From contig VHZZ01000501.1 in NCBI GenBank assembly GCA_009801015.1, positions 68,085 to 124,725 on the forward strand: a stretch of DNA of 56,641 bases, read 5' to 3'. The position numbers were made by a program, and so were the translations under genes. Source of the DNA: Silene noctiflora. Taxonomy: Eukaryota; Streptophyta; Magnoliopsida; Caryophyllales; Caryophyllaceae. This document shows positions 22,828 to 33,613 of this stretch, piece after piece. The stretch's first letter is position 1, and each line of letters starts with the position of its first letter. Under the pieces are notes generated by a model. That model was given only the letters and a program-made list of their open reading frames with translations, was not told the DNA's origin and made no database searches.

Positions 22828-25800
22828 CTATATAACATTATTACTTTTCAGGAACCTTATAGCTCTACAATAGTAGGGCCATATTAACTCCAAAAAATCA
22901 AGGTGTTTCTCCATAAACCATTCTTGAACTGCCCTCCATTTTCTCATTGATAGCTCTCTGTAGTCAGTATTGACTATCAGTCGAATATCCTCTTTCAGCT
23001 TTCCCTCTCCAATATACTGGTAATACGTTGGCATGCTTTTAATTAACTGGACAGTTTGCTTGAAGGAAAAAACATAGAGGGCAGCTATTCCTCGAACCAG
23101 CTTAACATAAAGAGCGACAATTAGGGGACCTATAATCCACAAGGGAGTCAACTCTCTTGAAACTTCAGCGCCATAGACCACGTTTATTGCCAGATAGAGA
23201 GGAGTGCTGCATAGCGTTGCAAACATAAGTTAGTAATAGAGCACTTTTTTTTGAAGCACAAACTCTTGTTAAGACCGTCTTAAGTTAAGACGACACTCAC
23301 AACCGATACAAATAATGTTAAAATGGAAAGAGGGTCGTGAGAGGTCTTAACTTAAGACCGTCTTAAGCAAGAGCTACTGTTTTTAAAGTATACTAATTAG
23401 GCAAAGGCACCAGGAAACTGTAATACCATGTTACACATGATATTGGGAAAACAGAACAAATAAAAACAAGAAGTAATCGAAACAAAAACAAATGAAGGTA
23501 TTACAATCTCACCCATTCATTCGCAAATAAAAGAAAAAAAAAATACCCATTTCAATTCACAACGAATCAAAGACAAAGAGCTACCTAAGAAATGAGAGCA
23601 AATAGACGCTTTTATAAGTTGTCCAGCCTGTCGATTTTACTTTACACAACAAGAGTATAAAAGAGCTTCGGTGTATGCTTAGAATAGAACCATAAAGGCA
23701 CTCAGATGGGGAAGGAGATGAAGAGACCTTTTCCATTGGATATGGGGTTGGGGACTATGTTACTTAAGAACCGGGTACATATCTACATAATCCACAAGTG
23801 GGTATGTATCCAAGTGCCGGACTTGTCGTGACACAATCTTGAGACACGGGGACTTTCCAGCCATGAGAATATAAGTAGGGGGGACACGTCTTTAGACTAC
23901 AAATTTTAGTAAAGTTAAACAATTCTTACTTTTCTTAAGTAAAAATGAGAAATGTTTGAGAACAAGGCTTACAAACAAACAAACAAACAAACAAACAAAC
24001 AACAAACCCTTAGTCCCAACATAGGCCGGGGTAAACTAACATGAATCATCGTCCAAATCCGTCTAGGTTTGAATCTGCCAATATGGTCAAAGGTAAATCA
24101 ACAACGTAAACAAAAATAGATAAATGATAAACAAAAGAAGTGTACAACAACATTACCCCAGTGCCTCAATGGCTCCTCCAAAATACGGGGTAGAGGTTCG
24201 GATGTACGCAATCTTACCCTTGTGTTAGCAACACAACGAGACTGTTTTCGAATAACCCAAGATGAAAATTGCGTCGAAACAAAAGAAGAGTGTGTATAAA
24301 AAATAAAAAGAGTAAGAAAAGCATGAAAACCAAGATTAAAGCGACAAGATAGGTTTGTAAAACAAAAAAGAGTACAAGTCAGTCTTTTTTTTAGAATAAA
24401 TAATAAAATCTTTAAGTAAAATGATTAACATATCTAAAATCAAACTACACACACACCAAACAAGGCTTTTGTCAAGAGAAGAGTCTATACTACTGCATAT
24501 CATGTGAATTCCCTAGTGGCCTGTATCGGAAAGGGTGATGTACGAATTACGTACTCATAGCCTTGAGTGTCATGTCGGTCAAAAGTTTGGCCCTAAGTAA
24601 TATAGGTTAGGGGAGTGGCATGGCATAGACCACGTCTATGTTACTCCGACACTTCACTTAACTGTCGTGTCGCGTGTCAAACACGACACGACACATCAAT
24701 TTAGACCACAAAATAGGAAAATTCACCCAAAATAGCCGTGTTCGACACTCCGACGCGTGTCAGACACGACCGTGTCGGAGTAACACAAGACCACGTTTAT
24801 TGCCAGAGAGGATAGAGAGGTGTGCTGCATGGCGTTGCAAACATAAGTTAGTAATAGACAACACATTTGTTTTTGAAGTATACTACTAGGCAAAGGCACC
24901 CGGAAACCGTATTACCATGTTACGCATGACATTGGGAAAACAAAACAAATAAAAAGAAGTAATCCAAATAAAAATAAATGAAGGTATTACAAATTTACAA
25001 TCTCCCCCATTCATCCTCAAATAAAAGAAATAAAAAATAAAATAAGTTAAAATAAAATACAAAAAATACCTATTTCAATTCACCAATCAATCAAGGACAA
25101 AGTGCTACCTAAGAAATGAAAGCAAAAAGACGCTTTATAAGTTGTCCAGCCTGCGATTTTAATTTACACAACAAAGTATGAAAGAGCTTAAGTGTATGCT
25201 TAGAATAGAGGCATTCAGATGGGGAAGGAGATGAAGGGGCCTTTTCCATTGGATATGCACTATGTTACTTAGATTTGAGTACATATCTACATGATCCATA
25301 AGTGGGTATGTATTCAAGTATCGGACTTGTTATGACACTATTTCGAGACACGAGGACTTGACTTTCTAGATATGAGGGTATAAGTAGGGGGAACGTCTTT
25401 AGATTATAAATTTTAGTAAAGTTAAACAATTCTGACCTTTTTTCAAGTATTTAGAAGGAGAGACGTACGAGAATAAGTAAAATTCATACTATATGCTTCA
25501 TACTCTAGTCTATACTACTACTTATCATGCAAATCCCCTAATGACCTTTGTCAAGAGAAGAGTCAGATCGAAAAGGGTAATGTACAGATTACATACCCAT
25601 ATCCTTGAGTGTCGTGTCGGCCACTAGTTTGTCCTTTAGTAATATAGGTTAGGGGAAGGAAGGAAATAGAGGTAAAGGAATCCATTTTCGTTCAAAATAT
25701 TTCTAATCATGGAAACTAGGAGAGTTTACCACCTTAGCCTCTTTCCAATTTGTTAGCACAAGGTCTACAAAAACGTGAATTATGATTACAAGCAGTAAAA

Positions 25801-28061
25801 GAGACTTCCCACATAGTTTGAAAAGTAACAACATTGCTCCAGTATTTCCTGCTTAGAGCGAGGTAAGAGGTCAAATGTTCACAATCTTACCATATCAAAA
25901 TCATAATCGCAGAGGTCGTTTCAATTCAATTCATATATTAGCCGTATGATGATGTTCCATTTAAAGCACATCCTTAAAAACAGCAACAACGCTTCAACAA
26001 AAGTTACTCTTAGCGATAAAATGAAACTAAAACTACTTCTACAATTTTGCATAATCTGTGAAAAACAAAAGGCAAGACTGCAAAATAATAGTTAAGGAGA
26101 TTATGGAAAGCTTCAGGCATAAACTGTCATACTTACAATATAGTTAAGGGAATTGTTATTGCCGCATCCAATCCAAGAAAGAAGCATAAAGCTGCCTTTA
26201 GGATCTTCCCTCTTTCCTTGTTGCTGGCTGCATTCTGCTCTTGCAAATTGCCAACCTGAGATGGCCCTTCCGACATATCATTCCGAGTTTCACTTGGTGC
26301 CGCTGTGTGCAGAATGTTCAACCACTTCATAAACAATCTGTGTATAGCCTTAGAACTTGAACTTTTCTGGTCTGATCCCGACGTATAAGAAACTGGTAAA
26401 TCCTGATCTATTGGAGACTCTGATAGAGTTTCATCCTTTACTTGCGACACAATTGAGATTTTGACGGAGTTTTTGGATGGTTTCGATTTATTGGCTGAGT
26501 CTCTACCTTCATCATTATTTCCTTTAAAGGATGTGATTCGAAACCTTTTTGCTTTTACTTCACGTACGCATTGAAGAACTGGTCTGCAATAGCAGAACAT
26601 TTCACTTGATAAAAAGATAAAGGCATTGAATGGAGGACAAAGGACAGAGAAGTAGGCTAACGAGTAACAACAATGGCAACTGCGACATATGTTGAATGAA
26701 TACTACAGCCTAAAACCCACTTAAGTTCTTTCACAAGAAAAGAAAAACTGACATAAATCCATATGCTATGTCACTCTGGACTCGACTACGGGTGTTGGAC
26801 ACGGATACATATGAGTCGAATTTGGAATGTCTCAGCTTTGGCCAAGGGATCCTCTCCTGAATTGAGGGGTTTTAATTAAAATGGAGAGATGTTTGAGAAA
26901 AAACACTTCGAATCATAAAATGTCACACTAAATGCTTCAACATTGTTTCTTCTTCTACAATTATCGGTGTGCTTCCCGTTTTTGCTCTTCTAGGAGAAGT
27001 CTCCCAGTGAACAGTTGGGTACGAATTTCATACCCATTGTTTTAAGTGACGTGTCGTACATGGCTATGGCCTAAAAAGTGAGGGGTCCAAGAGCAACATA
27101 CTTCATATGTTATATAGCGTTGATGCTTTAAATCGAAGTTACGTGATGTTAAAACAAAAGTCGATGATACTCTAAGTAGTATCATTTCAATACTAGAAGA
27201 AAAAGAAAAAAAACAAGGACAGTTACTCCAGCTATATGACAGGCAATCACTGAAACGACACCAGTTTTCACATAAAATATTGAAACCTTATAAATCACTG
27301 GCACAAGCGTCAATGGAGGTAGAAACAATTAGAAAGCTAGATCATCTAAAGATCATATACATAATGGATAAACATATTGATGCAATGAAAGATAACAGAG
27401 TCGGCATAACAAATTTACAGAAGTAATGGCTAAAACCTAATTGGTCAGTACCATTTACAGTTCATGTAGCCAACAAGAAATACAGAGCATTCACCTCAAA
27501 GAAAAAGTTTGCTTTAAGGAGATAGACCCATCACTTCGTGAAATCAATTTGTATTGGATGCCATTGTGCTTCAACTCTATTCCTTTGCTCGAGGAAATAG
27601 TCTTTAAAGGTACTGTAACATACGAATTCTGGAAGGAAGAAAATACAAACACTCATACAATAAGTCGATAGGGCCTCCCAAGTGTCACGTCCTTATTTCT
27701 TCGGGTAGGAAATAGACGTGTGCCACTCGTGCATGAAGTCCAAACCGTCATGAAGTCCAAACCGTTATTCAATAATAATGTCCTACTTTCCTAATTCACT
27801 TTAAATATGTGGTACTTCTTATCGAATACCTGACAAGTCTCATTTAATGGAAAAATATTCTCCTGATAACAAGAATACCCATATAAACAGCATAAAAAGT
27901 TGCCTATGTTATCTTGAAGCCAAATACAATCATGGTACCGTTCATAATAGTTGTAAAAGTTTTTTAAGGTACTACTAATATCTTAGTTCCCAAAGACGAC
28001 AAATTAGTATGCCTACTAACAAACATTACCTGTACATGATGGGTCGCCAGAACCATTTCAT
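22828..28061 (-). CDS. uncharacterised plant membrane protein, three coding exons
   Basis: Coding exons on the minus strand are 28061-28030, 26583-26137 and 23206-22828; junctions TACAG/GTAATG, TGCAG/ACCAGT, ATATT/GTAAGT and ATGCAG/CACTCC are in phase 2 and give 285 codons. Residues 1-20 are MKWFWRPIMYRPVLQCVREV. Residues 25-135 are charged, Ser-rich and probably disordered. About 138-171 (ILKAALCFFLGLDAAITIPL onward) and 181-208 (PLWIIGPLIVALYVKLVRGI onward) are hydrophobic and probably membrane-spanning. The last 75 residues (KLKEDIRLIVNTDYRELSMR, then WFMEKHLDFLELIWPYYCRA) look soluble and helical. I do not recognise the family. The exon holding the ATG is preceded by an acceptor (TTCAAGCAG), and a donor at 28931 suggests a non-coding first exon near 28932-29045. 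The 2.9-kb last intron contains a diverged tandem duplication. Confidence 0.8.
23259..23376. mobile_element. 118-bp MITE with AAGACCGTCTTAA ends
   Basis: The left AACTCTTGTTAAGACCGTCT and right AGACCGTCTTAAGCAAGAGC are inverted repeats over about 30 bp. It is present in copy A of the intronic duplication but not in copy B. Confidence 0.8.
23970..24003. repeat. (ACAA)n microsatellite
   Basis: Eight or so ACAA units in an intron of the uncharacterised gene, only in copy A of the duplication. Confidence 0.9.
24143..24265 (-). mobile_element. SINE, minus orientation
   Basis: Read on the minus strand it has an internal promoter-like GGGTAAGATTGCGTACATCC and ends GGGTAATGTTGTTGT, the TTG-rich tail of tobacco TS-type plant SINEs. 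Partial relatives lie near 25815-25900 and 52910-53025 (minus) and 42403-42440 (plus, tail only). Confidence 0.6.
24636..24787. mobile_element. 152-bp GTGTCGGAC-type MITE with 9-bp target duplication
   Basis: The ends are CTATGTTACTCCGACAC and, reversed, TGTGTTACTCCGACAC. Both sides are flanked by AGACCACGT (24627-24635 and 24788-24796), which occurs once in the ancestral exon sequence near 23174. A 9-bp duplication is typical of Mutator-like elements. The interior has palindromic CGTGTCG/CGACACG clusters. Confidence 0.88.
24797..24843 (-). pseudogene. copied exon fragment with decoy splice acceptor
   Basis: This repeats the first ~35 bp of the last coding exon of the uncharacterised gene and its acceptor (GCCATGCAG/CACACC, first exon base 24824). 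If used, translation would read FTPLYPLWQ and stop, because of a 5-bp insertion. The true acceptor lies 1.6 kb downstream in the transcript. Confidence 0.8.
26765..27085. mobile_element. degraded GTGTCGGAC-family copy
   Basis: The left edge CTATGTCACTCTGGACTCGA and internal GGTGTTGGACACGGATAC match the family. The right portion, with GTGACGTGTCGTACATG, is diverged. It lies in an intron of the uncharacterised gene. Confidence 0.45.
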
Positions 28062-28309
28062 CAACAATGAGGACAAATAATCAACCCAGTGTAACCTGCT
28101 TGAACAGTTCGGTTAATTAAAAGGGCACAATAAATAAAGGAAAAAACACCAACTCATAAAGTAAAAATACCAAAAGACTGTCAAGCCCCATACCATGGGG
28201 CTCTCCCAGGTCGACGTAGATAGTAGCAAGGGCATCTCCCTCCTTGCGCAACGAAAAAATATGATGGGTTCGTTTACATTTTTTTTCCTAAATTACTTTG
28301 GTTTATGAT

Positions 28310-28519
28310 TACTCCCTCCGTCCCGATCATTTGTTTCCCTATTCCATTTTAGGGGTGTCTTGACAATTGTTACCTTTCTATTTTAAGAATGCCTTTGATG
28401 GGCAATTTGATCCTCCATACCTAATTTGGTTCACTTGTCCTCTAATAATTGACCCCTCCTCTTTCCTTGGTCTTTCTGCCGAAATCAAAGGCAAACAAAT
28501 AACCGGGATGGATGGAGTA
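28310..28519. mobile_element. CTCCCTCCGTCCC MITE in the 5' intron of the uncharacterised gene
   Basis: Left TACTCCCTCCGTCCCGATCA, right ATAACCGGGATGGATGGAGT. The same family as 10491-10702, more diverged, about 210 bp. Confidence 0.85.
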
Positions 28520-28931
28520 TTAGTTAACACCCGCTAACATTTCTAATTTATACTTACGCCCTCTAGGTTCGGTTTCCCGCTCCGGCACTGATGGGACCTG
28601 GGAAGGGCACATAATAACAATACCCAGAGACATGTACTCTGCTAATTTAATTACCCAATCGCTAAACGCCGTGACATTTTTCCTCACTTTGTCCCCAGAG
28701 TTCTCACTTATCCTCCCAAGTTTCATTCTTTTAATCAAAAACCAACAAATTAAACAACAAATTAACATAAAAAAAAACTATTATCTATAATTAAGAAGAA
28801 AAGGCATTAAAATTGAAACATTAAAATAAAAATTAACAATTTTACAAAGCCAAAACAACTTCAATAGAAAACTAACCAACGGAAAAAAAAAAAAAAAATA
28901 CGAAGAATACGAATGAGAAAGACAATATTAC

Positions 28932-29045
28932 CTTGATAGAAAGACGATTTGTATTGGATTGATTGGAAATTAGGGTTGATTTGAGGGATTGGGTGTGTTC
29001 GTTGTAAAGGATTGGAGGATAAGGGAGGAGCTACGAAGCAATGTA
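28932..29045 (-). other. probable non-coding first exon of the uncharacterised gene
   Basis: Minus-strand TCTATCAAG/GTAATATTG is a good donor, and the exon upstream is CT/CA-rich without an ATG, like a plant 5' leader. The transcription start is not defined. Confidence 0.5.
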
Positions 29046-30634
29046 TAACTCGTTATGCTTTCCTCGAATAAGATTGGGATACTTACTTTCACCATATTGT
29101 TATGATGATGATTGATGATGATAGGGGTAGAGGTCACAAATTATTCAATCGGGTCGGGTGTAGGTCTGGTCAGTTTGGGTCGAGTTATTTACGGGTTCAT
29201 CGTATATTTTGGGTTGGCTTGGATTGGGTTATTTCTGGTCTAGGTGGATTAGGGTGACGTGTTGTCAACTCATTTTAGGTCTGTTTGTTTTCGGTTTAAT
29301 GGTCAAAACACTTAAGTTAGTATTATTTTGATTAAGAAATACAAGTACTATTTTGCAAATTTAACTATTTAGTTGGGATAGTTGTAATCAATGTAGCTTT
29401 ATTTTGATGTATATAACATTAATATGACTTAGCACTTGTCGTTTACGTCATTTTGGCTCACATTGAGTCATTTGCCACTGGGTCGGGTCTTTTCGGTTTG
29501 GGTCAACATTGAGTCAATCAAGCTTCATTCAGGTTGGGTCTGGGTTGGGATGGGTTAATTTGGATTTCATGTCAAGCAAGTTCGGGTCACTCTTTGGTCT
29601 CGGATAAGCCTTATCGAGTCGGATAAGCTTTGTCAGGTCTGAATAGAGGTAAGAAGATATAGTAGGGTGTCGCTTGGTTGCGGACTTGCGGAGTGTTTGT
29701 TTAGTTGTCATTTTTTTTACAAAGTTTAGGATTTAAAAAATCATTTGAATTTCGAAGTCCTCCATATTACTTAGCCCCTTAGGCAGTTGAAAACTCTTTT
29801 TGTAATTGGACTTCGTTTGGTGAATTGGGTGAATGACAAAACAAGGTGTTGGATTCTTAATTAGACAATCAAACGTTTTTTCTAAATTTACGTGAATTAT
29901 TTGAAGAGTTTAATTCCCATGAATTGAATGTTCCTATGGAGTTTAATCCAACGGTCAACCAAACGATATCTTAACTTGGATTTCCTTTGAATAATACTTT
30001 GTATCATCTTACTTATTTATAGTCTCATCATATAATAGATGTTAATTTTACCTGAAATCGACTAACATTCGGCCCCACACGACATAATTAAATGGATAAA
30101 AACCTGAATTAAACAGGTGAAATTCAGGTGACTCCCGTTTGTGCAATTACGTTACCCGACCCGTTGTCATCTCTACTAGTGACTTCTACCTAGGTAGCAA
30201 AAAAACGGACACGGATACGACACGAGCACGTGACACGGCTTCCCCTGAAATTTAGGACACGGAACACAAATTTAATAAAATATACTGTATATTTTATAGT
30301 TATAATTAACGTACCATTTTTATTTTTGTAAATGTAATTGATATTAAATTTAAATAATTAAAGGTAAAATTTGACTTTGAATATAAGTTATTCTCATTTT
30401 CACTCAAATCCGTCTTCTACTCAATCTTTTACCGTCTTTCAACATCTCATTCCTCTTTTATAGATATCTGATAGGCGTATCTGCGTATTTTCGACGAGTG
30501 TCGCGTCCAACGGGTTGTCGAACACGAAACGGCTAGTCAGTGCTAAGTGCTAACTAGCTCTCTACACTCGAGTCGATCAGTAGTAATTGAGTCTTTGATC
30601 CAGCCACATAGTTGATTGTACGCAGACAAAGGAA
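29046..30634. other. intergenic between divergent genes, with motif-rich repeats
   Basis: No gene. From about 29134 (TAGAGGTCACAAATTATTCA) to 30170 (ending GTTGTCATCTCTA) the DNA is rich in GGGTCGGGT-type motifs at both sides, like a non-autonomous hAT-type element; I found no matching 8-bp flanks. Positions 30196-30540 carry GACACG/CGTGTC motifs. The promoters of both flanking genes must lie here, but no TATA box is convincing. Confidence 0.5.
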
Positions 30635-33582
30635 ATGGAGACAGCCCTCTTCTCCCCTTCTTCTCTTTTCGGCAACACCTCTGACAACTCCTCTGGTACT
30701 TCTCTATCCTTCTCTTTAATCTGCTATGAATCCCCATTACACTTGTTGTTAATTACCACTTATAATTTCTGCTTTTGTATTGTGTAGATGAAGAAGCCAT
30801 TGATGAAACCCATCAAAACTTTGTTGAGAGGACCCATCAGTTTCCTGGAATGGTTTGTTCATTTTTACAATTACCCTTTTCATTTTCCTCATTTTAAATC
30901 ATTCTTCCTTTGTTGAATTCATGTTTTAACTTATAAAGTTTACAACTTTATGTAACCTTGTTAGGTTAGATTGCTGTAGAAATTGACTAATTATGATAAT
31001 TGGGTTTCATTATTTGTTAATTCCTCTTCTGGTTGTGTCTTAATGTTATGGGGAGATTTGTCAAAGTAATCCCGTTTCCCAAGTGCCATCATCTTGAAGT
31101 AATAGCTCTTTTGGTTCTACTTTGTCTTTGTTTTTCCGATTCGAACTGTCACTTATTGAAGTCTAACTTTTGAAAAATCTGAAAGAAGATTAGGAATTGA
31201 AAGATGGGGATCAGGTGTCGAGTGTGAGTTTATGGCTGTTATGGCTGTGTTACCCTGGCTCTCTGACACGGGTGTTGTGTCTAACACGTGTTGAGTGTCA
31301 GATACAACTATTTTGTGCAAAATTTTCAATTTTTTGGTCTAAAGTGAAGTGTTGAAATGTCGTGTCGGACAAGTAGGTGTTGGACATGCAACACGACAGC
31401 TAAATGAAGTGTCTGAGTAACATAGGGTTATGGTACTTCATATTTGACACTTGATGACTCTTGCTCCAAACTGTGAGTCTATTTGACTTGTTTGAGTTGA
31501 TAAATATAGCCATCCCTTTTTCGCATTGACTTCGTGTGACTTTGGTAGTCAACTGTTGTCAACTTTGACCATTAATTTCTCTAAATATATACTTAGATAT
31601 GCAATTTAAAATTTCTCACATGTGATTAATCAAAACTACTGTATTCATTTTACTTTTACCAAAGTTGTAGCTCTTATATAATTATATATTACGGGACACT
31701 GAGGGAGTTACTTTCAAGAGGAACTAGTCTATCTTGGACATCAGATATATTCCATCCTTCATAATTTGAGTGGGTTTTCTTTGCAATGGCAGGAGTTAAT
31801 TATACGTGAGTTCTCTTTCCACCAGCTTAATGCTAATTTGCTTTGGCCGGGCACATTTGCTTTTGTGGAATGGCTGGTTCAGAATCGGTCTTGGATAGAA
31901 GGAAGACGTGTCATTGAATTGGGGAGGCATGTAATGCTCTTTCCTTTCATTTATTAACTGTACTTCTTAACCTGTATAATATTTTGGTTGGATCATACTT
32001 TTTTTTAGTTAACATAAAAGCATCTTGATTCTTGACTATTACATATCACTGAATCGTATTAGGAACACTTGTGTTTAACTGCCTGGCTTTTTAGATATCT
32101 CTTTGGGCTACTCCGTATAAAGCTATAGCTTGCCGACATCTAAGCTATCAGCTGTCAGCACATAGCTGGCGACTTACCCCACATCTTCATGCATGTAGTT
32201 TATGTGCTTCATTGTAGTCTATCCCAGCCAATACCATGTTTCTTCTTTTGGCATTGTCTGCGTGTTGGGTAATGAATGTGGGACTCATTAGCGCACTTAC
32301 ATTATTTATATAAAGAACCAGTCCAAAAGCATACATAAACTATCTACGGGACAGAGGAATTCGTGCTAAGATCCTGTTTAATATAGGTGGCATCAAAATA
32401 TGAAATCCAAGTATTGGTATTCTGATATGTTAAGTCTTCAACTTTGTACATGTAGCTAAAGTAAGTTGACCTATAAAGTTTAATCATAGTTTGTGTAGCA
32501 ATGTTAATATAACACAGCACATCGTTAGGCCTGTATATTACAGGAGGGGATATTTCGATCCTTTAATTGACGACCTTTCTTGTTGTATATGAACTGCTAG
32601 CTTTGGTAGTGGTCTTTAATTGTAATATTGTATGCTTAATTTGGAGTGGCTTTTTGCAAGTCATTCCTATATGGCTATATTTCACCTGGCACAGGTTTTA
32701 CAATTTGCAAGGCAACCTCCTTAACTGCATTAGTGACGCGTTACATGGAATTATGTTCATTCACACAAAAAGGTTGTGAGTCTTGTAGGTCGTTGCTAAA
32801 GATTTAACGCTGATTATTTCCACATGTTTGATTCATATGCTTTCTTAGTGATTAGATAAAAATGGTTCACCAAGCTGTTAAGTATTGGGCTTTTGTTCTC
32901 CTACTGTTTTGTCCGAATGTATTGCTTATTAGCTGGACAAGACTGACCTAACTTTGTTTCTATCTATTTGTTACAGCGGCACTGGAGCTCTGGCTATCTT
33001 CCTGAACAAGCTGTTACAACTTGACATCACAACCTCAGACTATGATGATCAAGAAATTGAGGATAACATAGCTTATAACTGCGGAGTCAATGGAGTTGTC
33101 CCAGTTCTTCCTCATGTCAAGCGTGAGCTTTCGTGACTTTTGTACATTTCATTTTGGGTTATGGTTGTCATTTGGGGCATTATTGTAATCACGTTGGAAT
33201 GGTCATAAAGCGCATGTCATATTGATTAAAGAGTAGCAAATTTCTTTTTGTATACCAATGACTAAACCCGCACAACATACGGTCCATGATATTGCTATTA
33301 GCATAGTTTAAATTTCACTGTTAGCTTACACTTCCGTCCGTCCCAAAATTATTGCTCCATTTTTTATTGACCATTAATCTCTCCAAATTTATGTAAAGGT
33401 ACATTGTCAAATTGACAGGACTGAATTATAGTTTAAAGCAACTACTTTCATATATCTTCCTTTTTAAAAAAAAATTTGCAGCTATTATATATTCCGATAA
33501 AATAGTGGTTAAAGTTGACTACCAAAGTCGAAGGTTGACAACATAAATGGACGGGGGAGAGTTACTCTGTCCCAATCTTATC

Positions 33583-33613
<31 letters not shown>

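Larger units (their letters stand above)
23172..24626. repeat. intronic tandem duplication, copy A (adjoins the real last exon)
   Basis: It starts inside the last coding exon (ATAGACCACGTTTATTGCC) and runs into the intron. Shared landmarks with copy B include GGCAAAGGCACC, TTACCATGTTACNCATGA-like text, CAGATGGGGAAGGAGATGAA and AATATAGGTTAGGGGA. Copy A additionally holds a MITE (23259-23376) and a block with an ACAA array and a SINE (about 23970-24440) that copy B lacks. Confidence 0.85.
24627..25665. repeat. intronic tandem duplication, copy B
   Basis: It begins again with AGACCACGTTTATTGCC plus the copied acceptor and follows copy A's order through AATATAGGTTAGGGGA. The copied exon piece has a 5-bp insertion near 24805-24812 and cannot be read in frame. 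A 152-bp MITE (24636-24787) sits near its start. Confidence 0.85.

Noticed and set aside
28520..28768. 82-codon minus-strand frame with a GTAAGT donor, as an extra coding exon of the uncharacterised gene
   Set aside because: Its splice phase (one base left over) does not fit either acceptor before the next exon, and the protein is not recognisable. It lies beside a MITE in the leader intron.
31927..31933. GT donor at CAT/GTAATG for methyltransferase exon 3
   Set aside because: It would shift the frame and remove the Gly-rich SAM motif; the GC donor seven bases earlier keeps both.
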